Positions 42,908-52,703 of a DNA stretch of 64,000 nucleotides are shown piece by piece; the first letter of the stretch is position 1; every line of letters starts with the position of its first letter. The stretch lies in contig CADEDN010000015.1 of the NCBI GenBank assembly GCA_902826095.1, positions 1-64,000 of the forward strand. The letters are read 5' to 3'. A program made the translations under genes and the position numbers. The DNA is from an uncultured Alphaproteobacteria bacterium (GTDB lineage: Bacteria > Pseudomonadota > Alphaproteobacteria > Caulobacterales > Parvularculaceae). The notes under the pieces are model-generated. The model was not told the origin of the DNA. It saw only the letters and a program-made list of their open reading frames with translations, and did no database searches.

Positions 42908-43894
42908 CTATTCAAGACCGAGAATGATCCGGTCCGGCGGCTTATGGCCGTCGGCGAACATCTTGACGTTGATGATGACGCGCTCGCCCATTTCGATGCG
43001 GCTTTCGATCGTCGCGGAAGCCATATGCGGCAGAAGAACAACGCTCGGCGCCGCCATCAGGCGCGCATTGGGCCTTGGCTCCTTCTCGAAGACGTCGAGC
43101 CCTGCGCCGGCGAGGCGCCCCTGCTCAATGGCGTCGGCGAGCGCCTCCTCGTCGATGATTTCGCCGCGGGAGACGTTGACGACATAGGCATGCGGCGCGA
43201 GCAGCCCCAGTCGCGCGCGCGACAGAAGATGAATGGTCTGCGGCGTCGACGGACAATTGACCGACACGATGTCCATGTGCGCGAGCATGGCGTCGAGGTC
43301 CGGCCAGTATGTCGCTTCCAGCTCTTCCTCGATATGCGGATTGATCGGCTTTCTGTTGTGGTAATGGACTGAAAGGCCGAAGGCGCGCGCGCGGCGCGCG
43401 ATCGCTTCGCCGACGCGTCCAAGGCCGATGATCCCGAGTTTCTTGCCGCGCACGCGCCGCCCCAGCATCCAGGTCGGCGACCATCCGGTGAAAGCGCCGC
43501 TTTCGAGCGCCTTGACCCCTTCGACGAGCCGCCGCGGCACGGCGAGAATGAGCGCCATCGCCATGTCCGCGGCGTCTTCGGCGAGGACGGAAGGCGTATT
43601 GGTGACGATGACGCCCCGCTCATTCGCCGTCGCGATATCGATGTGATCGACCCCGGCGCCGAAATTCGCGATGAGCTTCAAGCGATCGCCGGCGCGATCG
43701 AAAAACCGTTTGTCGAGATGATCGCCGATCGTCGGCGCGAGGACATCGACCTCTCTGGCGAGCGCGACGAGCGCGTCGGCCGAAAGCGGCGCATCTGAGG
43801 AATTGGGGGTCACGTCGAACAGCGCCGAAAGGCGCGCCTGGACCACGTCAGGCAGCCTGCGCGTCAATCCAACCTTAAGGCGGCGATGGGGCAT
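42908..43894 (-). CDS. D-isomer specific 2-hydroxyacid dehydrogenase (GyaR-like)
   Basis: A 328-aa NAD(P)-dependent dehydrogenase. Nucleotide-binding GIIGLGRVGEAIARRA (around 155), the DHIDIATANERGVIVTNTPSVL segment, catalytic Arg (NVSRGEIIDEEAL), Glu (LDVFEKEP) and His (LLPHMASAT) are present. GKKLGIIGLGRVG plus NPHIEEELEATYWPDLDAML match glyoxylate/hydroxypyruvate reductases of alphaproteobacteria. It is divergent from an SH3-domain gene, a linkage that recurs in this class, with a CtrA-type motif in the 122-bp gap. Confidence 0.92.
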   Translation of the reverse strand: MPHRRLKVGLTRRLPDVVQARLSALFDVTPNSSDAPLSADALVALAREVDVLAPTIGDHLDKRFFDRAGDRLKLIANFGAGVDHIDIATANERGVIVTNTPSVLAEDAADMAMALILAVPRRLVEGVKALESGAFTGWSPTWMLGRRVRGKKLGIIGLGRVGEAIARRARAFGLSVHYHNRKPINPHIEEELEATYWPDLDAMLAHMDIVSVNCPSTPQTIHLLSRARLGLLAPHAYVVNVSRGEIIDEEALADAIEQGRLAGAGLDVFEKEPRPNARLMAAPSVVLLPHMASATIESRIEMGERVIINVKMFADGHKPPDRIILGLE

Positions 43895-43923
43895 GATCTT
43901 CTGTCTCGCGGGCCTGTCTTCGG

Positions 43924-43938
43924 TTAACCGGCCGTTAA
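43924..43938. promoter_or_regulatory. Candidate CtrA-binding site, TTAA-N7-TTAA
   Basis: A perfect TTAA-CCGGCCG-TTAA motif between the divergent GyaR-like and SH3-domain genes. It matches the full CtrA box of Caulobacter. The window also encodes CpdR, part of the same circuit, which makes a functional site more plausible. The actual binding protein is unproven; the flanking CCGGCC is itself palindromic. Confidence 0.45.
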
Positions 43939-44016
43939 CGCCGTTGGTCCCAAATTAAGGGTTCGTTCATCTTGGGGGCGGTTCGGCGTCGGCGCCGGCC
44001 GGTCAAGTCCTACCTC

Positions 44017-44517
44017 ATGCGTTTGCTTGTCGCCCTTTTCGCCCTACTAGCCCATTTGAGCGTCTGCGTCGCGACGGCGCAAGCCGCGGACGCCATCCGG
44101 CTCGACACGCCGTCGGGCTATCCGGTCCCGCGCTTTGTCAGCCTGAAACAGGATGAGACGAATTGCCGGATCGGTCCGAGCTTTGATCATCCGGTGAAAT
44201 TCCTGTTCAAACAAGCTGGCGCGCCGGTCATGGTGGTCGCTGAATCGGTTGATCATTGGCGCAAGGTGCGCGACGGCGACGGCGACGAATGCTGGGTGCA
44301 TCAGGCGACCATCAAGGGTCAATCCCACGTTCTTGTTTCGCGGGAGACGCCGCTTCTGCGGCGCCCAGACGCTGGTGCGAGAACAAGCGCTACGCTTGGA
44401 CCGGGGGTTCTCGCAAGACTTGTAAGGCGCAAGAACGACTGGATTTTGATCGCCGCGGGCGATGCGCGCGGGTGGATCGTCGCGAAAAACGTCTGGGGCG
44501 GCGCTCTCGCGGATTGA
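44017..44517 (+). CDS. SH3-domain periplasmic protein
   Basis: A 166-aa exported protein with a signal peptide ([23 protein letters not shown], residues 1-23) and two bacterial SH3-like modules ([47 protein letters not shown]; then [36 protein letters not shown]). Such domains bind peptidoglycan peptides or other proteins in the envelope. The ATG at 44017 was chosen over an upstream TTG because the signal peptide starts there. It lies 89 bp upstream of fabA. Confidence 0.85.
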   Translation: MRLLVALFALLAHLSVCVATAQAADAIRLDTPSGYPVPRFVSLKQDETNCRIGPSFDHPVKFLFKQAGAPVMVVAESVDHWRKVRDGDGDECWVHQATIKGQSHVLVSRETPLLRRPDAGARTSATLGPGVLARLVRRKNDWILIAAGDARGWIVAKNVWGGALAD

Positions 44518-44606
44518 ACAGTCCACGACGTCTGCCCGCTGCAATTGACCCCCGTCCTTGCGCCGACTACCTACGGTCGAACAAAGCAAGGCGCGCCGCC
44601 GCATTC

Positions 44607-45137
44607 ATGATCCAAAAATCAAGCTATAGCCGTGAAGAATTGCTGCAGTGCGGCATGAACGGTTTCGCCGGGCCCGGCACGGCGCAGCTTCCCGTGCCGC
44701 CGATGCTGATGTTCGACCGAGTCACCCGGATTTCGAAAGAGGGCGGCCCCTATGGCAAGGGCGAGATGATCGCCGAACTCGACGTCGGTCCGGGCATGTG
44801 GTTTTTCGAATGCCATTTTCCGGGCGATCCCGTAATGCCGGGCTGTCTTGGGCTCGACGCGCTCTGGCAGATGGTCGGCTTTTTCCTCACCTGGACGGGG
44901 CTTCCAGGCAAAGGTCGCGCGCTCGGCTGCGGCGAGGTGAAATTCGCCGGCCAGGTGACGCCTTCCGTCCGTCTCATCCGCTATGAACTCGACATTCGCC
45001 GCGTGATGAGCGGGCGCCTCGTGCTCGGCATTGCGGATGGCCGGCTGGTCGCTGACGGCAAGAAAATTTATGAAGCGAAAGACCTCAGGGTCGGGTTATT
45101 CTCGCAAGAGCAATTGAGCGCGGGCGCCGGCGCCTGA
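44607..45137 (+). CDS. fabA: 3-hydroxydecanoyl-ACP dehydratase/isomerase
   Basis: A 176-aa hot-dog-fold enzyme. It dehydrates 3-hydroxydecanoyl-ACP and isomerises the trans-2 to cis-3 product, opening the anaerobic unsaturated fatty-acid route. The catalytic His70 ([12 protein letters not shown]) and Asp84 (LGLDALWQM) stand at the same positions as in E. coli FabA. Length is normal. The ATG at 44607 matches the usual FabA start (SSYSREELL). It is followed by fabB (25 bp) and fabI (25 bp), clearly one operon. No transcription factor gene is beside it. Confidence 0.97.
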   Translation: MIQKSSYSREELLQCGMNGFAGPGTAQLPVPPMLMFDRVTRISKEGGPYGKGEMIAELDVGPGMWFFECHFPGDPVMPGCLGLDALWQMVGFFLTWTGLPGKGRALGCGEVKFAGQVTPSVRLIRYELDIRRVMSGRLVLGIADGRLVADGKKIYEAKDLRVGLFSQEQLSAGAGA

Positions 45138-45162
45138 CGCGGCGGATCGCAATTGGAGGCCT

Positions 45163-46380
45163 ATGCGACGCGTCGCTATCACAGGAATGGGGGTCGTCTC
45201 CTCGATCGGCGCGAATGTCGCGGAAGTTGCGCGCGCGCTGAAGGAGGCGACATCAGGCGTCACCTTCGCGCCGGACTTCGCCGAGAAGGGATTTCGCTGC
45301 CAGGTTTACGCCCGCCCGAGCGTCGATGTCGAAAAGGCGCTTGACCGGCGCACAAGGCGTTTCATGGGCGAGGGCGCCGCATGGAATTACATCGCGATGC
45401 AGGAAGCGATCGCTGATGCGCGCCTCGCGCCGGACGAGGTCTCGCATCCGATGACCGGCATCGTCATGGGATCCGGCGGTCCCTCGACCGCCGCGATCGT
45501 TGAGGCCGCCGACGTGACGCGCGAGACCAAGGGAACAAAGCGCGTCGGGCCGACAGTCGTGCCGAAAGCAATGTCCTCGACGAATTCGGCGACGCTCGCC
45601 GTGCCGTTCAAGATATTGGGGCTGAACTATTCGATTTCGTCCGCCTGCGCGACCTCGGTTCATTGCATCGGCGCCGCCGCTGAACAGATCATGTGGGGCA
45701 AGCAGGATGTGATCTTCGCCGGCGGCGGCGAGGATTGCCACTGGACGATGGCGAATCTCTTCGACGCGATGGGCGCGATGGCGACCGCGTTCAACGAGAC
45801 GCCCTCGACTGCGAGCCGGGCCTATGACAAGAACCGCGACGGCTTCGTCATCGCCGGCGGCGCCGGCGTCGTCGTTCTTGAGGAAATGTCGCGCGCGAAG
45901 GCGCGCCGCGCGACCATTTACGGCGAAGTCGTCGGCTACTCGGCTAATTCCGACGGCTACGACATGGTGCAGCTTTCCGGCGAGGGCGCCGTCAGGTGCA
46001 TGCGCGAGGCGTTGAAAACCGTCAACCGGCCGGTCGATTACGTCAATACGCACGGCACGTCGACGCCGGTCGGCGATTCGAAGGAAACGGCGGCGCTGCG
46101 CGAGGTGTTCGGCGCGAAAATCCCGCCCTTCTCTTCGACGAAATCGCTGACCGGCCATTCGCTCGGCGCCGTCGGGGCGCAAGAGACGATCTATTCGCTG
46201 ATCATGATGCGTGACCGGTTCTTGTGCGAAAGCGCGCACATCGAAGAGATTGACCCTGAATTCGCTGATTTGCCGATTATCCGCCAGCGCGTCGACAATG
46301 CCAAGATCGACTGTTTCCTGACGAATTCCTTCGGCTTCGGCGGCACCAATGGCTGCCTCGTCGTGGCGCGCGCTGATTAA
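45163..46380 (+). CDS. fabB: Beta-ketoacyl-ACP synthase I
   Basis: A 405-aa condensing enzyme that elongates the cis-3-decenoyl-ACP made by FabA. The catalytic triad is Cys162 (SSACATSVHC), His297 (NTHGTSTP) and His332 (LTGHSLGA), near the E. coli FabB numbers. The remaining signatures (DKNRDGFVIAGGAGV and the final FGFGGTNGCLVV) are intact. Length normal. Central gene of fabA-fabB-fabI. Confidence 0.97.
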   Translation: MRRVAITGMGVVSSIGANVAEVARALKEATSGVTFAPDFAEKGFRCQVYARPSVDVEKALDRRTRRFMGEGAAWNYIAMQEAIADARLAPDEVSHPMTGIVMGSGGPSTAAIVEAADVTRETKGTKRVGPTVVPKAMSSTNSATLAVPFKILGLNYSISSACATSVHCIGAAAEQIMWGKQDVIFAGGGEDCHWTMANLFDAMGAMATAFNETPSTASRAYDKNRDGFVIAGGAGVVVLEEMSRAKARRATIYGEVVGYSANSDGYDMVQLSGEGAVRCMREALKTVNRPVDYVNTHGTSTPVGDSKETAALREVFGAKIPPFSSTKSLTGHSLGAVGAQETIYSLIMMRDRFLCESAHIEEIDPEFADLPIIRQRVDNAKIDCFLTNSFGFGGTNGCLVVARAD

Positions 46381-46405
46381 GACAAACTCCCTGAAAGGTC
46401 GTTTC

Positions 46406-47230
46406 ATGAGCGAAGAACCCTCATTCCCGTCCGGCACGCTGATGAAGGGCAAGCGCGGCCTCATCATGGGCGTCGCCAACAAGAATTCGATCGCTTGGCA
46501 TATCGCGCAGCAATTGCACGCGCAGGGCGCGGAGATCGCCTTCACCTTCATCAACGAAGCGATGGAGCGGCGCGTGCGACCGCTCGCCGAAAGCCTCGGC
46601 GCGAAGCTGATCCTCGAATGCGACGTGCTCGACGACCTTCATATGGACCGCACTTTCGCGACGATCGCGAAGGAATGGGGAACGATTGATTTTCTCGTTC
46701 ACTCGATCGCCTTCACCGACAAGGCGGCGCTTGAAGGCTCCTTCGTCGACAACACGACGCGTCAGAATTTCAAGGACACGATGGACGTCTCGGCGTTTTC
46801 GTTCGTCGACGCCGCCGCGCGTTCGGCCAAGCTGATGCCGAACGGCGGATCGATGGTGACGCTCACCTATCTCGGATCGGAGCGGACGATCCCGAACTAC
46901 AATGTCATGGGCGTCGCCAAGGCCGCGCTCGAGGCATCGATGCGCTACATCGCGCGCGATCTCGGGCCGGTTGGAATCCGGGTCAACGCGATCTCGGCGG
47001 GGCCGATCAAGACGCTCGCCGCCGCCGGCATTTCCTCCGGCCGGCACATGTTTTCCTTCAACCGGAAATCCTCGCCCTTGCGCGACGACACCGACCCGAA
47101 AGGCGTCGCCGGCGCCGCGCTCTATCTTCTCTCCGACATCGGCGCCTCGTGCACCGGCGAGACCTTGCATGTCGACGCCGGCTTTCACATCGTCGGCATG
47201 CCCGACGAGGACGCGCTTGCGAAGGGTTAA
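46406..47230 (+). CDS. fabI: Enoyl-ACP reductase (NADH)
   Basis: A 274-aa SDR-fold enzyme for the last reduction in fatty-acid elongation. The NAD-binding GVANKNSIAW (residues 22-31), Tyr155 (TLTYLGSERT) and the Tyr165-x6-Lys172 catalytic pair (YNVMGVAK) match FabI, as does the SAGPIKTLAA segment. AAAGG precedes the ATG at 46406; an in-frame upstream extension overlaps fabB and is not used. Length normal. It closes the fab cluster; I see no strong terminator after it. Confidence 0.97.
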   Translation: MSEEPSFPSGTLMKGKRGLIMGVANKNSIAWHIAQQLHAQGAEIAFTFINEAMERRVRPLAESLGAKLILECDVLDDLHMDRTFATIAKEWGTIDFLVHSIAFTDKAALEGSFVDNTTRQNFKDTMDVSAFSFVDAAARSAKLMPNGGSMVTLTYLGSERTIPNYNVMGVAKAALEASMRYIARDLGPVGIRVNAISAGPIKTLAAAGISSGRHMFSFNRKSSPLRDDTDPKGVAGAALYLLSDIGASCTGETLHVDAGFHIVGMPDEDALAKG

Positions 47231-47354
47231 TTGGCGCACCCGCTGCGCCAATTCATCGACCCGCCATCATACCGCAACAAAATCGTCAGCGGACTGATAT
47301 AATCGCTTCATCAAAACGCCCTACGCACGCCCCGCGACTTGGAGGGCGGTCGGC

Positions 47355-48317
47355 ATGGAGCTTCGAAGAAAATCAAGCCGTCGGGCGCGGGCCGCGGCGA
47401 TTGCGGCGGCGCTCCTGGCGTCGATTATAACGGCGGCGGGCTTCAGCGTCGCTTCGACCTCGATGTCGGAGCAGGCGACGCGGGATTCGATGGCGCCGAC
47501 CGGCAAGCCGGTGATCGCGGTCGGCCATCGCGGGACGTTGAAATTTGCGCCGGAGAATACGCTCGCCGCCCACGACAAGGCGATCGAAATGGGCGCAAGG
47601 GCGATCGAAATGGATGTCCGGATGACCGCCGATGGCGAATTCATCCTGATGCATGATCCGTGGGTCAATCGCACCACGAACGGAAGCGGCCTGGTGTCGC
47701 AGATGACGCTCGCTGAAATCAGGTCGCTCGACGCCGGCTCATGGTTTTCAAAGGAGTTCGCCGGCGAGAGCGTGCCGACATTGCGTGAGGCATTGCGCAA
47801 TATCAAAGGCCGTGCCGCGGTCGACATCGATTTCAAGTCCGGGCCGGACGATTCGGCGAGCCGCATCGCGAAAATCCTCGACGAGGAAGGTTTCAACGAC
47901 GGCTCGCTGGTCACCGTCTTCGTGCGAGCCTGGCACTACAATCGAATGAAGCCGCTGCCGGCCCGCTATGTCCTGCGCCCGCACTACCAAAACCCCCTCG
48001 AAACTGCGAGGGCGGCGCGTGAGGACAGGGTCGAGATCATGGGGCTTCGCCGGCGCGGCTTTTCCTTCGTCGCGGCGCGGTCGATCTCGGACAACGGACT
48101 GGCGCTGTTCGCCAACGTCATGGGGCGCGCGGACAATGAGGAAGGATTCAGCGACAGCCTTCGCGCCGGCGCGCGCTTCATCCAGACCGATCGCCTCGAC
48201 CTGCTTGTCCCCTATCTCCGCGAGCGCAGCCTACTTGTCGAATGCGCGCCGTCGCGCGAACTCCGTTGTCACGAAGATTCGGCCGACGCCTTGACCATTG
48301 CATCCGCGGAACGCTGA
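47355..48317 (+). CDS. Glycerophosphodiester phosphodiesterase family protein
   Basis: A 320-aa protein. After an N-terminal membrane/signal segment (AAAIAAALLASIITAAGFSVA, about residues 14-34) comes a GDPD TIM barrel: HRGTLKFAPENT (His, Arg, Glu), EMDVRMTADGEFILMHDP (Glu-x-Asp, His) and further DIDFK. Typical members cleave glycerophosphodiesters to glycerol-3-phosphate. The C-terminal part diverges and ends in an unusual Cys-containing tail, so the exact substrate is open. GGAGG precedes the ATG. It is convergent with the DUF885 peptidase gene, 8 bp apart. Confidence 0.88.
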   Translation: MELRRKSSRRARAAAIAAALLASIITAAGFSVASTSMSEQATRDSMAPTGKPVIAVGHRGTLKFAPENTLAAHDKAIEMGARAIEMDVRMTADGEFILMHDPWVNRTTNGSGLVSQMTLAEIRSLDAGSWFSKEFAGESVPTLREALRNIKGRAAVDIDFKSGPDDSASRIAKILDEEGFNDGSLVTVFVRAWHYNRMKPLPARYVLRPHYQNPLETARAAREDRVEIMGLRRRGFSFVAARSISDNGLALFANVMGRADNEEGFSDSLRAGARFIQTDRLDLLVPYLRERSLLVECAPSRELRCHEDSADALTIASAER

Positions 48318-48325
48318 ATGTTTCA

Positions 48326-50260
48326 TCAGCCAGCTTTCAAAGCGACCCAGTCACTAACCGCCTTCTCCAGCACCGGCAGCGGCGAATCGCCGATCGACAG
48401 CACGGTGTCGTGGAACTCGCGGATGTCGAACCTTTCGCCGAGGTCGGCTTGCGCCTTCGCGCGCAGCTCCTGAATTTTCAGCATGCCGAGCTTGTAGGCG
48501 CAGGCCTGTCCCGGGACGACGGCGTAGCGCTCGACTTCGCGCGAAATCGCAGTCTTTGAATCGCCGGTGACAGAGACCATGTAGTCGATCGCCTGCTCGC
48601 GCGTCCATCGCTTGTGATGAAGGCCAGTGTCGACGACGAGCCGGGCGGCGCGAAAAATCTCCGCCTGCAGACGGCCGAGATCGCCGGTCGGATCGCCCTC
48701 ATACATGCCCATTTCCTTGGCGAGCGCTTCCGAATAGAGCCCCCAGCCTTCGCCATATTCCGAATAGCTCAGCATGTTGCGGATGAGCGGCATGTTCGGA
48801 ATCGACCGCTGATAGGCGGTCTGGAAGTGATGGCCCGGAACCGCCTCGTGATAGGTCAGCGATTTCAGCGAATGTTTCGGGTTGTCGGCGGTGTTCTTCA
48901 GATTGATCCAGTAAACGCCGGGACGCGCGCCGTCGAGCGATGGGCCCGTGTAATAGCCGCCGGGCGATGAATCCTGCTCGTGAACGGGGATGCGGCGAAC
49001 CTCGACTTTGCTGTCGGGGAGACGCCCGAAATAGGCTGGCGCCTTCGCCATGATCGCCGCGACCTGTTCGCGCAGCGAAGCAAGAAGCGCCTCGCGCCCC
49101 TGATCCGTGTTCGGATAAAGATTGTCGGGCCGCTCGGCGAGTTTTTCCATGCGCGCGGCGACTGTGCCTTGTGCGAGGCCGATCGACTTTAAGAGAGTGT
49201 CCATCTCGGCGGTGATCCGCGCGACTTCCGAAAGGCCGAGATCGTGCACCTCGTCGCCGTTTCGCGTTCCTGCGCCATAGGCGGTCAGCGCCGCCTGGTA
49301 GAAAGCCTCGCCCTCTTCGCCGAGTCGCCAGACGCCGGCGTCGTCATTCGTTTCGGCGAGCGCGGCGTCAGCGGTCGCGGCGAGGCGCGCATAAGCGGGA
49401 TAAACCGCTTCCTCAACGGCTTTCGCCGCGCGCGCGGCGTAATCGGCTCGTTCCGCGTCCGACAGGCCTTCGACCGCCTTCATCTTCTCTTCGAGCGTCC
49501 TCACCAGCGGGTGCGTCGCCGCCGGCTCGGCCGTGAATTGCGTCAGGGAGGATTTGATCGCCTCGACCGCGAAGGCCGGCGGCGCCATGCCGATGCCGGC
49601 GTCGGTCGCGAAGGTCTCGCCGGTTTCGTCGAGCGCGCGCGCAAGATCCGTCAGCCGGCCGACATAGGCCTCGACATGCGCTTTCGTTGCGATCGGGTGC
49701 TGCGTCATCATCATGCGCGGCAGCGCAAGATGCGGCCCGGTAAGCTGTGTCATGAAATAGGGCGACATCGCCCAGCTGTCGCCGGAATTCGGCAGCCCCG
49801 CGCCAAAGGGCGTCGCGCCGCCGAAATCGAACTGATTGCGCCGCGCCGCCGTGTCATAGGCGTTTTTCAGGACATCGTAGGTCGTGGCGGCCGTTCCGCT
49901 GAGCGCGGCGCGATCGAAGCCTTTTAGTTCCTGGAGGAATTCCTCATTCATCGTCCGCGCGGCCTGATGCGCTTCAAACCCGTAGCCGCCGAGCCGCGCG
50001 AGATAATTCGCGCCGGCGACATCCTCGCCGACGCCGAGCTCCGTCGCCGCTTCCGGCGCGGCGGCGAGGAAAGCCCGCGCATGGCGCTCGGCCATCGCCA
50101 AAAACTCCGCCGACGGATCAAGCTGCGCGGCCGCGGCGGCCGGATCGCTCCCGGCGGCCCGCGCGTCGTCCGCTTTCTTGACTTTGCCGCAAGACGCCGC
50201 CGCGAGAAGCGCGAGCGCCGCCGCGGCGAACCGCATTGCTGATTTCGTCGAATTGCGCAT
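48326..50260 (-). CDS. DUF885 family metallopeptidase, lipoprotein
   Basis: A 644-aa protein of the DUF885 family. Zinc motif HEAVPGHHFQ (His-Glu-x3-Gly-His) near residue 450 and the Glu in SYSEYGEGWGLYSE downstream are visible. N-terminal lipobox LLAAASC (Cys about residue 23) suggests outer- or inner-membrane anchoring outside the cytoplasm. Family members are probable carboxypeptidases of unknown substrate. The start ATG 50260 has GGGGAAG just upstream; the longer frame adds 32 non-conserved residues. It lies downstream of pnp, separated by the pnp terminator. Confidence 0.88.
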   Translation of the reverse strand: MRNSTKSAMRFAAAALALLAAASCGKVKKADDARAAGSDPAAAAAQLDPSAEFLAMAERHARAFLAAAPEAATELGVGEDVAGANYLARLGGYGFEAHQAARTMNEEFLQELKGFDRAALSGTAATTYDVLKNAYDTAARRNQFDFGGATPFGAGLPNSGDSWAMSPYFMTQLTGPHLALPRMMMTQHPIATKAHVEAYVGRLTDLARALDETGETFATDAGIGMAPPAFAVEAIKSSLTQFTAEPAATHPLVRTLEEKMKAVEGLSDAERADYAARAAKAVEEAVYPAYARLAATADAALAETNDDAGVWRLGEEGEAFYQAALTAYGAGTRNGDEVHDLGLSEVARITAEMDTLLKSIGLAQGTVAARMEKLAERPDNLYPNTDQGREALLASLREQVAAIMAKAPAYFGRLPDSKVEVRRIPVHEQDSSPGGYYTGPSLDGARPGVYWINLKNTADNPKHSLKSLTYHEAVPGHHFQTAYQRSIPNMPLIRNMLSYSEYGEGWGLYSEALAKEMGMYEGDPTGDLGRLQAEIFRAARLVVDTGLHHKRWTREQAIDYMVSVTGDSKTAISREVERYAVVPGQACAYKLGMLKIQELRAKAQADLGERFDIREFHDTVLSIGDSPLPVLEKAVSDWVALKAG

Positions 50261-50372
50261 GCTTCTTCCCCTGCCGCGCGCGGGGCCCGCACCGGCTCCG
50301 CTGAAGGCGTGGATTTTAGCCGATGCGGCGGCGCGACCAACCCCGAAAGGCGCCAAGACCGGCGGGCGTGAT

Positions 50373-50404
50373 AAAAAAGCCCCGCCAGGATCGCCGGCGG
50401 GGCT
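50373..50404 (-). terminator. Intrinsic terminator of pnp (minus strand)
   Basis: Read on the minus strand, AGCCCCGCC (50404-50396) and its complement GGCGGGGCT (50386-50378) form a 9-bp stem around a 9-base loop, and six T residues follow (50378-50373). It lies 31 bp beyond the pnp stop and ends the long ribosomal/RNA block transcript. Confidence 0.9.
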
Positions 50405-50435
50405 CGTTTGTTTTCAAGGGGTTAAGCAGCAACGC

Positions 50436-52577
50436 CTAGTCGTCGTCGCCCTTTTTCGGCTTTTCGGTCTGCGGGGTTTCCTTGCCGGTCGATTGATCAA
50501 CGACCTTCATCGACAGCCGAACCTTGCCGCGATCGTCAAAGCCAAGGAGCTTCACATAGACCTCGTCGCCTTCCTTGACGACATCGGTCACTTTTTCGGT
50601 TCGCTGCTGTGAGAGTTGCGAGACGTGGACGAGACCGTCGCGCGCGCCGAAGAAATTCACGAACGCGCCGAAGTCCATCGTTTTGACGACTTTGCCCTTG
50701 TAGATTTCGCCGACTTCCGGCTCCGCGACGATTGAGTGGATCCATTTGTGCGCGGCGTCGATCTGGGCCTTGTCGCTCGACGCGATCTTGATGAGGCCCT
50801 CATCGTCAATATTGATCTTCGCGCCGGTCTTTTCGACGATTTCGCGAATGACCTTGCCGCCAGTGCCGATGACTTCGCGGATCTTGTCTTTCGGGATCTG
50901 CATGGTCTCAATCCGCGGCGCAAATTCGCCGAGTTCCGAGCGGCTGGTGTCGATTGCTTTCGCCATTTCGCCGAGGATGTGCAGGCGGCCGTCCTTCGCC
51001 TGACCCAGGGCGACTTTCATGATCTCTTCGGTGATGCCGGCGATCTTGATGTCCATCTGCAATGAGGTGACGCCTTCCTTCGTGCCGGCGACCTTGAAGT
51101 CCATATCGCCGAGATGATCCTCATCGCCGAGAATGTCGGAGAGAACAGCGAAACGCTTGCCTTCAAGGATGAGGCCCATGGCGATGCCGGCGACCGGACG
51201 GCGCAGCGGAATGCCGGCGTCCATCATCGCCAGCGACGAGCCGCAGACCGTCGCCATCGACGAGGACCCGTTCGATTCGGTGATTTCCGAAACGAGGCGG
51301 ATCACATAGGGGAACTCTTCCTGCGTCGGCAGAACCGCTTTCAGCGCGCGCCAGGCGAGCTTGCCGTGGCCGATCTCGCGGCGCCCGGCCCCGCCCATGC
51401 GGCCCGTCTCGCCGACGGAATAGGGCGGGAAATTGTAGTGGAGAAGGAATGTCTCTTTGTAGGTCCCCTCTAGCGCGTCGATATATTGCTCGTCCTCGCC
51501 GGTGCCGAGCGTCGCGACGACCAGCGCTTGCGTTTCGCCGCGCGTGAACAGCGCCGAGCCGTGCGTTCTCGGCAGCACGCCGACTTCCGGAACGATCGGG
51601 CGCACCGTCTTGGTGTCGCGCCCGTCGATGCGCATCCCGGTGTCGAGAATGCCGCCCCGAACAATGTCCGCCTCGACTTCCTTGAAAAGCGAGCCGAGCG
51701 TCACTTTCGACAGGGCGTTTTCGTCGCCTTCCTTGCAGAAGACTTCGGCGGCCTTGTTCTTCGCCGCTGCGATCTTCTCCTGACGGACCTGCTTCTTGCG
51801 CTCCTTGTAGGCGCCGCGCAGGTCGGCCTCGACAAGCGCGCGGATCTTCGCCGGGAAATCGCCATAGTCCGGCGCATGGATGTCCCACGGCTCCTTCGCG
51901 CAGTCATTGGCGAAATCGATGATCAGGTTGATTGCGTCCTTTGCGGCCTTGTGGCCGAAAACGACGGCGCCGAGCATCTGCTCTTCGGTGAGCTCCTTGG
52001 CTTCCGATTCAACCATCATCACGGCGTCGCCCGTGCCGGCCATGATGAGGTCGAGCCTTGAGTCCTTCATCGTCTCAAGCGCAGGGTTGAGAACAAACTG
52101 GCCGTCGATAAAGCCGACGCGCGCCGCGCCGATCGGCCCGAGGAACGGAATGCCGGAAATCGTCAGCGCCGCGGAGGTCGCGATCATGGCGACAACATCC
52201 GGATCGTTTTCGAGGTCATGCGAAATGACCGTCGCAATCACCTGCACTTCGTTTTTGAATCCCTTGGCGAACAGCGGACGGATCGGCCGGTCGATGAGGC
52301 GCGACGTCAGCGTCTCCTTTTCGGTCGGGCGTCCTTCGCGCTTGAAATAGCCGCCCGGGATGCGGCCGGCGGCGAAGGTTTTTTCCTGATAGTGAACGGT
52401 CAGCGGAAAGAAATCGAATTTCGGATCGGCGGCCTTCGCGCCGACGACGGCGGCGAGAACGACCGTGTCGCCATAGGTCGCGAGCACGGCGCCGTCGGCC
52501 TGGCGCGCCATGCGCCCGGATTCGAGGGTCAGCGTTCGGCCGCCCCATTCCATCGATTTCCTGGTGATGTTGAACAT
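50436..52577 (-). CDS. pnp: Polyribonucleotide nucleotidyltransferase (PNPase)
   Basis: A 713-aa phosphorolytic 3'-5' exoribonuclease. Two RNase PH domains (about 1-230 and 310-545; [33 protein letters not shown] and [14 protein letters not shown]), a KH domain ([16 protein letters not shown], about 560) and an S1 domain ([33 protein letters not shown], about 622) are in order. The tail is short and acidic/lysine-rich. Length normal. It closes the minus-strand block and is 126 bp downstream of an SDR gene rather than directly after rpsO. Confidence 0.98.
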   Translation of the reverse strand: MFNITRKSMEWGGRTLTLESGRMARQADGAVLATYGDTVVLAAVVGAKAADPKFDFFPLTVHYQEKTFAAGRIPGGYFKREGRPTEKETLTSRLIDRPIRPLFAKGFKNEVQVIATVISHDLENDPDVVAMIATSAALTISGIPFLGPIGAARVGFIDGQFVLNPALETMKDSRLDLIMAGTGDAVMMVESEAKELTEEQMLGAVVFGHKAAKDAINLIIDFANDCAKEPWDIHAPDYGDFPAKIRALVEADLRGAYKERKKQVRQEKIAAAKNKAAEVFCKEGDENALSKVTLGSLFKEVEADIVRGGILDTGMRIDGRDTKTVRPIVPEVGVLPRTHGSALFTRGETQALVVATLGTGEDEQYIDALEGTYKETFLLHYNFPPYSVGETGRMGGAGRREIGHGKLAWRALKAVLPTQEEFPYVIRLVSEITESNGSSSMATVCGSSLAMMDAGIPLRRPVAGIAMGLILEGKRFAVLSDILGDEDHLGDMDFKVAGTKEGVTSLQMDIKIAGITEEIMKVALGQAKDGRLHILGEMAKAIDTSRSELGEFAPRIETMQIPKDKIREVIGTGGKVIREIVEKTGAKINIDDEGLIKIASSDKAQIDAAHKWIHSIVAEPEVGEIYKGKVVKTMDFGAFVNFFGARDGLVHVSQLSQQRTEKVTDVVKEGDEVYVKLLGFDDRGKVRLSMKVVDQSTGKETPQTEKPKKGDDD

Positions 52578-52703
52578 GTATGTTTCTTCTTTCTGTCTGC
52601 GGCGTCGCCGGATTGCGATCGTCGGTGGGCTAGGCGGTCAGCAGTTAGCGGTTGGCGGCAGCATCAGCAGTCGGTGCGTGCACTGCCTATTGCCTGTCTT
52701 AAT

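Noticed and set aside
45253-46554. 433-aa minus-strand ORF
   Set aside because: Antisense to fabB and part of fabI; His/Arg-rich shadow.
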